Shown: positions 1 through 8,069 of the stretch, one piece after another
How positions within the stretch are numbered: position 1 is the first letter of the stretch
Layout: each line of letters begins with the position of its first letter
DNA from: Leptolyngbya sp. NIES-2104
Lineage (GTDB): Bacteria > Cyanobacteriota > Cyanobacteriia > Leptolyngbyales > Leptolyngbyaceae
Length of the DNA stretch: 64,000 nucleotides
Assembly: GCF_001485215.1 (NCBI RefSeq)
Contig: NZ_BBWW01000001.1
Coordinates: 2,108,001-2,172,000 of the forward strand
Direction of reading: 5' to 3'
Notes under the pieces: model-generated
Database searches by the model: none
Told to the model about the DNA's origin: nothing
Seen by the model: the letters and a program-made list of their open reading frames with translations, nothing else
Program-made: the position numbers and the translations under genes

Positions 1-1
1 C

Positions 2-1735
2 AATGGAATTCTCACCAGTGGACAAACCCGCGTGCTAGGGGAAATCCTACAGCGTTACGGCGATGACGGCAATGGGGACATCACCACGCGCCAGAATATT
101 CAACTGCGCGGGATTCGGATCGAAGATTTACCCGAAATTTTTCGCAAGTTTGATCAGGCTGGATTGACGAGCATCCAGTCTGGAATGGATAACGTTCGCA
201 ACATCACCGGATCGCCTGTCGCGGGCATTGATGCAGATGAGTTGATTGATACACGCGGACTGGTCAGAAAAGTGCAGGATATGATCACGAACAATGGTCG
301 TGGCAATCCGAGCTTTAGCAATCTGCCGCGTAAGTTCAATATTGCGATCGCAGGTTGCCGCGATAATTCCGTTCATGCAGAAATCAACGACATCGCTTTC
401 GTTCCAGCTTACAAAGATGGCACGTTAGGATTCAATGTTCTCGTCGGTGGCTTCTTTTCCGCAAAACGCTGTGATGCGGCGATTCCCTTAAATGCTTGGG
501 TTGATCCGCGTGATGTGGTTGCCGTTTGCGAAGCTATCTTAACTGTATATCGCGATCTAGGATTGAGAGCCAATCGCCAAAAAGCCCGCTTGATGTGGCT
601 AATTGATGAAATGGGCTTAGATCAATTCCGGGAAGCCGTTGAGAAACAGTTAGGCTATGCGTTCATTCCCGCTGCTCCGAAAGATGAAATTCTCTGGGAC
701 AAGCGCGATCACATCGGCATTCATGCTCAAAAGCAGCCCGGATTAAACTATGTCGGCTTACACGTTCCGGTTGGGCGAATGTTTGCTCAAGACTTGTTTG
801 ATTTGGCTCGAATTGCAGAAGTTTACGGCAGTGGCGAAGTTCGCTTTACCGTTGAACAAAATGTGATCATTCCGAATATTCCAGATTCGAGAGTTTCAGC
901 ACTGCTGAGAGAACCACTAGTTAAAAGATTCTCGATCGAGCCTCAAGCTCTTTCTCGCGCTTTAGTCTCTTGCACAGGTTCACAGTTTTGTAACTTTGCT
1001 CTGATTGAAACCAAGAATCGGGCAGTCGCGCTGATTCAAGAACTAGAGCAAGATTTGTACTGTCCGAAACCCGTTCGGATTCATTGGACAGGTTGCCCGA
1101 ACTCTTGTGGACAGCCGCAAGTCGCAGACATCGGACTGATGGGCACGAAAGTTCGCAAGGACGGTCGCACCGTTGAAGGCGTTGACCTTTACATGGGCGG
1201 AAAAGTGGGCAAACACGCTGAACTTGGAACCTGTGTGAGAAAGAGCATTCCTTGTGAAGACCTCAAGCCGATTCTGAGCGAAATTTTGACCGAGCAGTTT
1301 GGAGCGCGTCCCTGGTCAGACGTGCCAGAGTCGATGCGTCCGGCTCAAGCTGCGTTGATTACCTTAGAGCGTCCCTTAGTTGAAACGCCGAACGGTAAAT
1401 CGACCCTTCAAGAATTCGAGTATGTGCTGAGTCCGCAGCCCGTTGTAAAAACTGAACCTGTTGTTGCAGCGCCTGCTACTGTGAGTTTTGCTCAGTCTGG
1501 AAAAGAAGTGACCTGTACGCAGGCTGATTTCATTCTGGATGTCGCAGATCAAGCAGAAGTTGCGATCGATTCCTCTTGTCGATCGGGCACTTGCGGAAGC
1601 TGCAAATGCACATTACTCGAAGGCGAAGTCAGTTACGACGGTGATCCGGATGCCCTCGATGATCTCGATCGAGCTTCTGGAAAAATCCTCACCTGCATCG
1701 CTCGTCCCGTGGGTCGCATTGTGATCGATGCCTAA
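2..1735 (+). CDS. nirA: Ferredoxin-nitrite reductase with C-terminal [2Fe-2S] ferredoxin domain (5' partial)
   Basis: Assimilatory nitrite reductase, which reduces nitrite to ammonium with six electrons from ferredoxin. The reading frame is open from base 2, so the true start lies left of the window; the GTG at 32 is internal. The siroheme/[4Fe-4S] ligands are visible as VSCTGSQFC (Cx5C) and TGCPNSCGQ (Cx3C). After a Pro/Val/Ala-rich linker, the last ~85 residues form a plant-type ferredoxin domain with CRSGTCGSC and a final Cys in LTCIA. Most nitrite reductases lack this tail; I recall it from Plectonema boryanum NirA. It is the first visible gene of the nir-nrt run, and its promoter, probably NtcA-controlled, is outside the window. 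Confidence 0.95.
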   Translation, partial: NGILTSGQTRVLGEILQRYGDDGNGDITTRQNIQLRGIRIEDLPEIFRKFDQAGLTSIQSGMDNVRNITGSPVAGIDADELIDTRGLVRKVQDMITNNGRGNPSFSNLPRKFNIAIAGCRDNSVHAEINDIAFVPAYKDGTLGFNVLVGGFFSAKRCDAAIPLNAWVDPRDVVAVCEAILTVYRDLGLRANRQKARLMWLIDEMGLDQFREAVEKQLGYAFIPAAPKDEILWDKRDHIGIHAQKQPGLNYVGLHVPVGRMFAQDLFDLARIAEVYGSGEVRFTVEQNVIIPNIPDSRVSALLREPLVKRFSIEPQALSRALVSCTGSQFCNFALIETKNRAVALIQELEQDLYCPKPVRIHWTGCPNSCGQPQVADIGLMGTKVRKDGRTVEGVDLYMGGKVGKHAELGTCVRKSIPCEDLKPILSEILTEQFGARPWSDVPESMRPAQAALITLERPLVETPNGKSTLQEFEYVLSPQPVVKTEPVVAAPATVSFAQSGKEVTCTQADFILDVADQAEVAIDSSCRSGTCGSCKCTLLEGEVSYDGDPDALDDLDRASGKILTCIARPVGRIVIDA

Positions 1736-1819
1736 CCCTTAAAGTTTGTTCGCTCCCACACCACAGCAACGGCTGTAGTTTCCCTTAACTCCCCAGTACA
1801 TTTCCCAAAGGACGATTCA

Positions 1820-3151
1820 ATGTCTAATCTCTCACGACGTAAGTTTCTCTTCACCGCTGGTGCAACCGCTGCTGGAGCAGTGGTGGTCAATGGTTGTAGC
1901 ACTGGACTGAACAAAAGCGCTTCTAGTGGTTCCTCTCCCGCTGCGGCTCCCGCTGTGAATGTGAGTGCAGCTGATGCCCCCGAAACTACGACTGCCAAGC
2001 TTGGATTTATTGCACTGACCGATTCGGCTCCGTTGATCATTGCCTTAGAAAAAGGCTACTTTGCTAAGTACGGCATGAAAGATGTGTCCGTGACCAAGCA
2101 AACTTCTTGGGCAGTCGTGCGGGATAATTTGGAACTCGGTTCAGACCGGGGCGGAATTGATGGATCGCACATTCTTACCCCGATGCCTTACTTCATAAGC
2201 GCAGGTAAGATTACCAAAGGTAACACGCCTGTCCCGATGTACATCTTGGCGCGGTTGAACACGGATGGACAAGGTATCTCGATCTCGAACGACTATGCAG
2301 ATTTGAAACTTGCAGTCGATAGCACGCCGCTGAAAGCAAAAATCGAAGAGTTGAAAAGTGGAGGCAAAAAGTTCAAAGCTGCGGTGACGTTCCCCGGTGG
2401 AAACCATGACTTGTTTATGCGCTACTGGTTATCGGCAGGTGGAATCAATCCTGAAACCGATGTCGATATCGTCGTCGTTCCGCCGCCTCAAATGGTCGCT
2501 AACATGGAGACTAAGACGATGGATGCGTTCTGTGTGGGAGAACCCTGGAACGATCGCTTAGTCACTAAGAAGATTGGCTACACCGCGATTACCACGGGCG
2601 AATTCTGGAGAAATCACCCAGAGAAATCGTTCGCAATGAGAGCAGATTGGGTCGATAAGAATCCGAAAGCTGCAAAAGCATTGTTGGCAGCCGTGCAAGA
2701 AGCTCAAGTCTGGTGCGACAAAGACGAAAACAAAGAAGAAATGTGCAAAATCATTTCGGCTGATAAGTACATCAAAGCTCCGGTGGATGACATTCTCGAA
2801 CGGGCGAGAGGCACGTTTGATATGGGTAACGGTCGTGTCTTAACCAACAGCGATTTACTCATGAAGTTCTGGCGTGAGAGTGCCTCCTTCCCATTCAAGA
2901 GCCACGATACCTGGTTTGTCACTGAAAATATGCGCTGGGGCAAGTTTGATGCCAATACCGATGTCAAAGCATTGGTGGACAAAGTGAATCGATCGGATCT
3001 GTGGCAAGACGCTGCAAAACTGATCGGGCAAGAAGCGGCAATTCCGAAAGATACTGCATCGCGTGGAGTTGAAACCTTCTTCGATAAAGTGACTTTCGAT
3101 GCAGCAAATCCGAAAGCTTACCTGGATAGTTTGAAAATCAAGAAAGCCTAA
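1820..3151 (+). CDS. nrtA: Nitrate/nitrite ABC transporter, substrate-binding lipoprotein
   Basis: Periplasmic-side, membrane-anchored binding protein of the NrtABCD nitrate/nitrite importer. The N-terminus has a twin-arginine motif (SRRKF) followed by a hydrophobic stretch and a lipobox-like VVNGC, so it is probably exported folded by Tat and lipidated. A Ser/Ala/Pro-rich linker precedes the binding fold (TAKLGFIALTDSAPLIIA, then VVPPPQMVANM and FCVGEPWN). The 443-residue length is normal for NrtA. It starts 84 bases after nirA and is followed by a palindromic element before nrtB. Confidence 0.96.
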   Translation: MSNLSRRKFLFTAGATAAGAVVVNGCSTGLNKSASSGSSPAAAPAVNVSAADAPETTTAKLGFIALTDSAPLIIALEKGYFAKYGMKDVSVTKQTSWAVVRDNLELGSDRGGIDGSHILTPMPYFISAGKITKGNTPVPMYILARLNTDGQGISISNDYADLKLAVDSTPLKAKIEELKSGGKKFKAAVTFPGGNHDLFMRYWLSAGGINPETDVDIVVVPPPQMVANMETKTMDAFCVGEPWNDRLVTKKIGYTAITTGEFWRNHPEKSFAMRADWVDKNPKAAKALLAAVQEAQVWCDKDENKEEMCKIISADKYIKAPVDDILERARGTFDMGNGRVLTNSDLLMKFWRESASFPFKSHDTWFVTENMRWGKFDANTDVKALVDKVNRSDLWQDAAKLIGQEAAIPKDTASRGVETFFDKVTFDAANPKAYLDSLKIKKA

Positions 3152-3170
3152 GTGACTCCGAAGGGCTGAG

Positions 3171-3365
3171 GCGTGTTTTAGAATTTCTCGCTTCGTTCGC
3201 TCCCGCCCCGGAATAGAATTCGGGGCTAATCGAACGAAGTCCATTAAAGGGGACTAAAAGACAAATCAAGCATCTTCAGTCCGTTTCAACGAACTTCGCA
3301 CTGTTAGCCCCGAATTTCATTCCGGGGCGGACTGACACCGAAGCGAGAAGATCCCTAAAACACGC
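3171..3365. repeat. Palindromic element copy 1 (CCCCGGAAT subfamily), nrtA-nrtB spacer
   Basis: About 195 bp bounded by the perfect inverted repeat gcgtgttttag (3171-3181) / ctaaaacacgc (3355-3365), with a second pair ttctcgcttcg (3185-3195) / cgaagcgagaa (3339-3349). Inside are two mirror-image GC cores (3204-3229 and 3304-3329) that can pair with each other or each fold alone, enclosing two smaller hairpins built on AGTCC/GGACT. It fills almost the whole nrtA-nrtB gap and contains no gene. Confidence 0.9.
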
Positions 3366-3414
3366 TAAACTTCAAGCCCTTCCCTGTTCATCCTTCACCA
3401 AAACCTCCTCCTCC

Positions 3415-4248
3415 ATGACTATTAACCCCTCTCTTCGTCCCGCTCGATCGTCTAAGTCCTCAGAAGCGCTGAAAAAATATGGCAGCTTACTGATCCCAGT
3501 TCTGATTTGCGTTGGTGTTGCTCTCGTGATCTGGCAAGTTCTCTGCATGGGTCCAGAATCGAAAATGCCCGGACCGATTAAAGTCATAGAACAAACCTGG
3601 AAATTGATTCTTGATCCGTTCTATGACAATGGTGGTACCGATAAAGGGTTGGGTTTGCAAATTCTGATTAGTTTGCAGCGTGTGGCTTTAGGCTATTCGA
3701 TCGCGGCTGTCGTGGGTGTGGCGCTCGGTGTATTGCTCGGTGTGAGCCAGTTTATGCAGCGCGGTTTAGACCCGATCGTGCAAGTCCTTAGAACCGTTCC
3801 GCCGCTAGCATGGTTACCGATTTCGCTAGGGATTTTCCAAGATAACAACCCCGCTGCGATCTTCGTGATTTTCGTGACTGCAATTTGGCCCATCGTGATT
3901 AATACTGCCGTGGGTGTACAGCAGATTCCGCAAGACTACAACAACGTTGCGAAAGTGCTGAAGCTATCGGGTAAAGAGTATTTCTTTAGCATTTTGGTGC
4001 CGTCTACAGTGCCGTATGTGTTTGGTGGATTGAGAATTGGGATTGGTTTGGCGTGGTTAGCAATTGTGGCTGCCGAAATGCTGAAAGCAGAAGGTGGAAT
4101 TGGCTTCAAAATCTGGGATGCTTACAACGCGGGTAACGAAGACAGCATGAGCCAGATCATTATCTGTGTGTTGTTAGTGGGTTTAGTCGGTTTAGCGCTC
4201 GATCGCTTCGTTGGCTGGCTCGGTTCACGCATTACTTCTGACCACTAA
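3415..4248 (+). CDS. nrtB: Nitrate/nitrite ABC transporter, permease
   Basis: Inner-membrane channel subunit of the nitrate importer, in the BPD_transp_1 family with about six membrane segments. The N-terminal hydrophobic stretch (LLIPVLICVGVALVIWQVL) precedes the permease domain. The cytoplasmic coupling loop with the EAA-like motif is around NNVAKVLKLSGKEYFFSILVP. The length of 277 residues is typical. It lies 21 bases upstream of nrtC and is separated from nrtA by a palindromic element. Confidence 0.95.
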   Translation: MTINPSLRPARSSKSSEALKKYGSLLIPVLICVGVALVIWQVLCMGPESKMPGPIKVIEQTWKLILDPFYDNGGTDKGLGLQILISLQRVALGYSIAAVVGVALGVLLGVSQFMQRGLDPIVQVLRTVPPLAWLPISLGIFQDNNPAAIFVIFVTAIWPIVINTAVGVQQIPQDYNNVAKVLKLSGKEYFFSILVPSTVPYVFGGLRIGIGLAWLAIVAAEMLKAEGGIGFKIWDAYNAGNEDSMSQIIICVLLVGLVGLALDRFVGWLGSRITSDH

Positions 4249-4269
4249 ACCCTTCACCTTTAAGTTGCT

Positions 4270-6285
4270 ATGTCTGTTTTCCTAGAAGTTGACCACGTTG
4301 ATAAGGTATTTCCGCTTAAGGATGGCGGCGAATACATTGCACTGAAGAACATTGAACTGAAGATCAAACAGGGCGAGTTCATTTCGTTTATCGGGCATTC
4401 GGGCTGTGGGAAGTCCACACTGCTAAACATTATTGCGGGACTCGATCGAGCTTCGACGGGTGGCGTGATTCTCGAAGGTCGGCAAGTGACAGAACCGGGA
4501 CCCGATCGCATGATGGTGTTCCAAAACTATTCGCTCTTACCTTGGAAGACAGTCCGCGAGAACATCGCGCTGGCAGTCGAAAAGGTGATGAAAGAGGCTC
4601 CGAAATCTGAGCGGAATGAAGTGGTAGAGCGTCACATCGACATGGTGGGACTGCGCCACGCAGCCGATAAGAAGCCGAAAGAGCTATCGGGCGGGATGAA
4701 ACAACGAGTCGCGATCGCAAGAGCGCTGGCAATTCGTCCGAAGTTACTTCTACTCGATGAACCGTTTGGGGCATTAGACGCGCTAACCAGAGGAAATCTA
4801 CAACAGCAGTTAATGTCGATCGCGCAAGAAAACAATGTGACTTGCATTATGGTGACGCACGATGTGGATGAAGCATTGTTGCTTAGCGATCGGATTGTGA
4901 TGCTAACAAACGGACCCGAAGCACACATCGGTCAAATCTTGTCTGTGCCGATTCCCCGCCCCCGCGCCCGATTGGAAGTGGTGAATCATCCGAGCTACTA
5001 CGCTCTGCGAAACGAGATGATTTACTTCCTCAATCAGCAAAAACGAGCAAAGAAACGTCAGACGAAAGAGAGAATCGCGATCGCCAAAAACGGCTTAGAG
5101 AAAGTCAATCTCGAAATCGGCTTTGTTCCCTTAACCGACTGTGCGCCGCTCGTTGTTGCTCAAGAAAAAGGCTTCTTCAAGAAGCATGGACTTGAAGAAG
5201 TGACGCTCAGCCGCGAACCTAGTTGGAAAGCCATTTCCGAAGGCATTCGGACGGGTAGACTCGATGCCGCTCAAATGGTTGCAGCAATGCCGTTAGCGAT
5301 GACGCTTGGATATGGTGGTCATGCTCCGCAACCCGTTACGACAGCACTGGTGCTATCGCGAAATGGAAATGCAATCACGCTGAAAAAATCGCTCCTAGAT
5401 CAAAGGGTACGATCGCTGTCTGACTTTAAGCGGTTCATCGAAACCACACAGGATCGCGCTCATACGTTGGGCGTGGTTTATCCAACTTCGATGCACAATT
5501 TGATGCTGAGGTATTGGTTAGCATCGGGCGGCATTGATCCAGACCAAGACCTTTCACTCACAGTCGTTCCACCACCACAAATGGTGTCGAACCTGGTGGC
5601 AGGAAACATTGATGGGTACTGTGTGGGTGAGCCTTGGAACTCTCGTGCGGTGAAAGAAGGTTCAGGATATGTGATTGCAACAGATATGGAGATCTGGCAA
5701 GGACACCCGGAGAAAGTGCTAGGTGTGCGCGAAGCGTGGACGAATCAGCATCCAGAAACGCACAATGCGTTGGTAAAAGCACTCCTTGAGGCTTGCGAAT
5801 ACTGTGACGATCGCAGAAATCGCGAAGAAATTCTCAGTCTGTTAGCCCGTCCTCAGTATGTCGGTCCGGCAGCAGAATTTGCTCGCCCTGGGTTGATTGA
5901 TGCCTACGACAAGGGAACGGGTGAAGCTCCCGCGAACTTGCTGCGCTTTAACCAGTTCCATGTGGACAACGCAAACTGTCCCGGTCGCGTCGAAGGACTA
6001 TGGATTCTGACACAGCTTGCACGCTGGGGCATTACTCCCTTCCCACGCAACTGGATCGAGGTCACTGAGCGGGTTCGTCGCGTTGATTTGTATGGTCGTG
6101 CAGCGCGGGAAATCGGCTTCCCAGACCATGAGGGCGATCGTAAATCTTTCGCCTTGTTCGATGGCAAAGTGTTCAACCCGGATGATCCGATTAGCTATCT
6201 CAATAGCTTTGAAATTCACGGCGAAGTTCGCATCGAAGAAGTGAACCTTGATCCGGTTGAAATCAAAACAACTGTCGCTGCTTAG
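4270..6285 (+). CDS. nrtC: Nitrate/nitrite ABC transporter, ATPase fused to NrtA-like domain
   Basis: ATP-hydrolysing subunit of the nitrate importer. The first ~260 residues are an ABC ATPase: Walker A GHSGCGKST, signature LSGGMKQR, Walker B LLLLDEPFG, and a His switch in MVTHD. The remaining ~400 residues resemble the substrate-binding protein NrtA (GFVPLTDCAPLVVAQEKGFF, VVPPPQMVSNL, YCVGEPWN) but lack a signal peptide. In known NrtC proteins this tail has a regulatory role in ammonium or nitrite inhibition. At 671 residues the length is normal. The last base of the stop codon is also the first base of a palindromic element. Confidence 0.96.
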   Translation: MSVFLEVDHVDKVFPLKDGGEYIALKNIELKIKQGEFISFIGHSGCGKSTLLNIIAGLDRASTGGVILEGRQVTEPGPDRMMVFQNYSLLPWKTVRENIALAVEKVMKEAPKSERNEVVERHIDMVGLRHAADKKPKELSGGMKQRVAIARALAIRPKLLLLDEPFGALDALTRGNLQQQLMSIAQENNVTCIMVTHDVDEALLLSDRIVMLTNGPEAHIGQILSVPIPRPRARLEVVNHPSYYALRNEMIYFLNQQKRAKKRQTKERIAIAKNGLEKVNLEIGFVPLTDCAPLVVAQEKGFFKKHGLEEVTLSREPSWKAISEGIRTGRLDAAQMVAAMPLAMTLGYGGHAPQPVTTALVLSRNGNAITLKKSLLDQRVRSLSDFKRFIETTQDRAHTLGVVYPTSMHNLMLRYWLASGGIDPDQDLSLTVVPPPQMVSNLVAGNIDGYCVGEPWNSRAVKEGSGYVIATDMEIWQGHPEKVLGVREAWTNQHPETHNALVKALLEACEYCDDRRNREEILSLLARPQYVGPAAEFARPGLIDAYDKGTGEAPANLLRFNQFHVDNANCPGRVEGLWILTQLARWGITPFPRNWIEVTERVRRVDLYGRAAREIGFPDHEGDRKSFALFDGKVFNPDDPISYLNSFEIHGEVRIEEVNLDPVEIKTTVAA

Positions 6286-6491
6286 AGGACGTTTGAGAAG
6301 TATGGAAAGCCCCTTCGCTTCGTTTTGCTCTCGCCCTGAAATAAATTTCGGGCTAATCGCGGAAAGTCTACTGAAGTAGACTGGGAGCCAGTTTCAGTTT
6401 CTTAGTCCTTTTCAAAGGACTTTCGCCGATTAGCCCGAAATTCATTTCAGGGCGGGACGCTGCAACAAGCGAAGACTTTTCAAACTTCCTC
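6285..6491. repeat. Palindromic element copy 2 (CCCTGAAAT subfamily), nrtC-nrtD spacer
   Basis: About 207 bp with near-perfect ends gaggacgtttgagaagt (6285-6301) / acttttcaaacttcctc (6475-6491), matching at 15 of 17 positions. The mirror cores CCCTGAAATAAATTTCGGGC and GCCCGAAATTCATTTCAGGG enclose the small hairpins gtctactgaagtagac and agtccttttcaaaggact. It begins at the G of the nrtC TAG stop codon. Confidence 0.9.
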
Positions 6492-6555
6492 TTAAATTCT
6501 CCAAGCATTAAGCTCGCCTCTGAATCCTCTGTTCTCCCTACTTCCCCATTCCCTT

Positions 6556-7392
6556 ATGCAAATTCTCTCAACTCAAGCCGCTCAAACCGAAGCCCAATCA
6601 GCCGCTCCCTTTGTCGAGATTGAGGGAGTTTCTAAGGTTTATCCGAAGCGAGACGGTGGTGAAAACATTGTTCTTCAAGATGTCAATTTGACCGTTGGCG
6701 AAGGTGAATTCGTTTGTGTGATTGGTCACTCTGGTTGTGGTAAGTCTACGCTGCTCGATATGGTTTCTGGTTTTCGTCAACCTTCGTCAGGTGAAGTGCG
6801 CGTTCAAGGCAAACGAGTCGAACAACCGGGACCCGATCGCATGGTGGTCTTCCAAAACTATTCGCTCTTACCTTGGAAGACCGCGTTCGAGAACATTTAC
6901 TTGGCAGTCAACGCAGTCTATCCCGAAAAATCCAAAGCTGACAAAACTGAGATTGTCAATCAGCACTTAGCAATGGTGGGACTAGAAGAAGCAGCGAACA
7001 AAAAGCCCGGACAGCTATCCGGTGGGATGAAGCAACGGGTGTCGATCGCTCGTGCATTGTCGATCTATCCTGAAGTGCTCATTCTCGATGAGCCGTTCGG
7101 TGCGTTAGATGCAATTACCAAAGAAGAATTGCAAGAAGAACTGCTTCAAATCTGGGCACAGCACAAAGTTACTGTCATGATGATTACGCATGACATCGAT
7201 GAAGCGCTGTTCCTTGCCGATCGCATTGTGATGATGACCAATGGACCTGCGGCAAACATTGGCGAAGTCATGACTGTTCCTTTCCCGCGTCCCCGCGATC
7301 GAGCAGCACTCATGGAAGACCCGCAATACTACACGTTGCGAAACCAAGCACTCGACTTCTTGTTCGGTCGGTATGCTCATGATGATGACTAA
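6556..7392 (+). CDS. nrtD: Nitrate/nitrite ABC transporter, ATPase
   Basis: Second ATPase of the heteromeric NrtCD pair. It has Walker A GHSGCGKST, signature LSGGMKQR, Walker B LILDEPFG and a switch His in MITHD. At 278 residues it lacks the NrtA-like tail of NrtC. It resembles the NrtC ATPase domain closely (for example PGPDRMVVFQNYSLLPWKT), as expected of ancient paralogues. It is separated from nrtC by a palindromic element and followed by a 417-base spacer before the DUF1830 gene. Confidence 0.95.
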   Translation: MQILSTQAAQTEAQSAAPFVEIEGVSKVYPKRDGGENIVLQDVNLTVGEGEFVCVIGHSGCGKSTLLDMVSGFRQPSSGEVRVQGKRVEQPGPDRMVVFQNYSLLPWKTAFENIYLAVNAVYPEKSKADKTEIVNQHLAMVGLEEAANKKPGQLSGGMKQRVSIARALSIYPEVLILDEPFGALDAITKEELQEELLQIWAQHKVTVMMITHDIDEALFLADRIVMMTNGPAANIGEVMTVPFPRPRDRAALMEDPQYYTLRNQALDFLFGRYAHDDD

Positions 7393-7402
7393 ATGATTAC
7401 AA

Positions 7403-7455
7403 TTGCGATCGTATTCAAGCAAATTAAATACTGTATACAATGAATACGATCGCAA
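7403..7455. repeat. Perfect 15-bp inverted repeat downstream of nrtD
   Basis: ttgcgatcgtattca (7403-7417) is exactly complementary to tgaatacgatcgcaa (7441-7455) across a 23-base AT-rich loop. It starts 11 bases after the nrtD stop. There is no clear T-run after it on either strand, so it is not a textbook terminator. It may protect the 3' end of the nrt transcript. Confidence 0.7.
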
Positions 7456-7644
7456 CACAAAAAGAAACATTTTTGGATACGAACTTTAAACCGATTGGTG
7501 TAACGACTCTACACAGCAGCAAGAATTCTAGAACGCCTGTTACAAAGCAATTTCTTCACCTTCATTCATTCAGCTTTGTATATTTTTTTCTTGCAGAAGC
7601 ACTTGATTGAGACGGGGCAACTATGATCAAAATTGTCAGCCCGT

Positions 7645-7702
7645 AATCTACAACACAGTTCGATTCTCAGTCGTCTGCTCAGAATGAACGATGTCGTAGA
7701 TT
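7645..7702 (+). promoter_or_regulatory. Structured leader or terminator candidate upstream of the DUF1830-narB genes
   Basis: The spacer 7393-7809 holds no convincing gene. Within it, aatctacaac (7645-7654) pairs with gtcgtagatt (7693-7702, one mismatch). Inside that, gttc-attct (7658-7667) pairs with agaat-gaac (7681-7689), giving a long hairpin with a 3x3 internal loop, followed by a short T-run (tttt). It could end the nrt transcript or be a 5' leader of the next unit. I found no GTAN8TAC NtcA site here. Confidence 0.4.
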
Positions 7703-7809
7703 TTAACTTCTCGAAGACGACTCTCCACAACCGCTGTCCGAAGCTATCGCTCGCTTTTTCGCTCCCGGTTTGACTTGTCCTCTTTTACGGGTGAATCCCC
7801 CTCCGATTC

Positions 7810-8055
7810 ATGACCTCGATCCTGTGCTATTACACCAACCGTTCCCAAGCCATTCAACAGATCCGATTGCAAAAGAATCCACAGCGATCGCTCGATCGCA
7901 TTGTGTTCCCTGGTGAGAAATTTATGTTTGAAGCCTTACCAGAAGGACTACTAGAGATTTATACTTACACTGCAACTGGATTGCAGTTACTTCAAACGAT
8001 TGCCTGTGAGCAGCTACAAGTCCTTCAACGCGACTCAGCAGAACTTGAGACATAA
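7810..8055 (+). CDS. DUF1830 family small protein
   Basis: An 81-residue cytoplasmic protein. Its core ([48 protein letters not shown]) matches the DUF1830 family, which I know only from cyanobacteria and whose function is undescribed. Typical members have the same length and the same FPGxxxxFEA motif. It ends 14 bases before narB and probably shares its transcript, which hints at a link with nitrate assimilation but does not show one. Confidence 0.8.
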   Translation: MTSILCYYTNRSQAIQQIRLQKNPQRSLDRIVFPGEKFMFEALPEGLLEIYTYTATGLQLLQTIACEQLQVLQRDSAELET

Positions 8056-8069
8056 GGGAGAACACCGTC

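Noticed and set aside
344-353. GCGATCGC octamers as individual regulatory sites
   Set aside because: These HIP1 sequences occur throughout genes and spacers. They are a genome-wide cyanobacterial signature and not local control sites.
3204-3329. Possible CRISPR-like repeats in the palindromic elements
   Set aside because: The repeated words occur as mirror-image pairs within an element and not as evenly spaced direct repeats with unique spacers. No cas genes are present.
7430-7455. NtcA-type site GTAN8TAC near nrtD
   Set aside because: The nearest match (gta at 7433) has nine bases before tac, so it does not fit the GTAN8TAC spacing.
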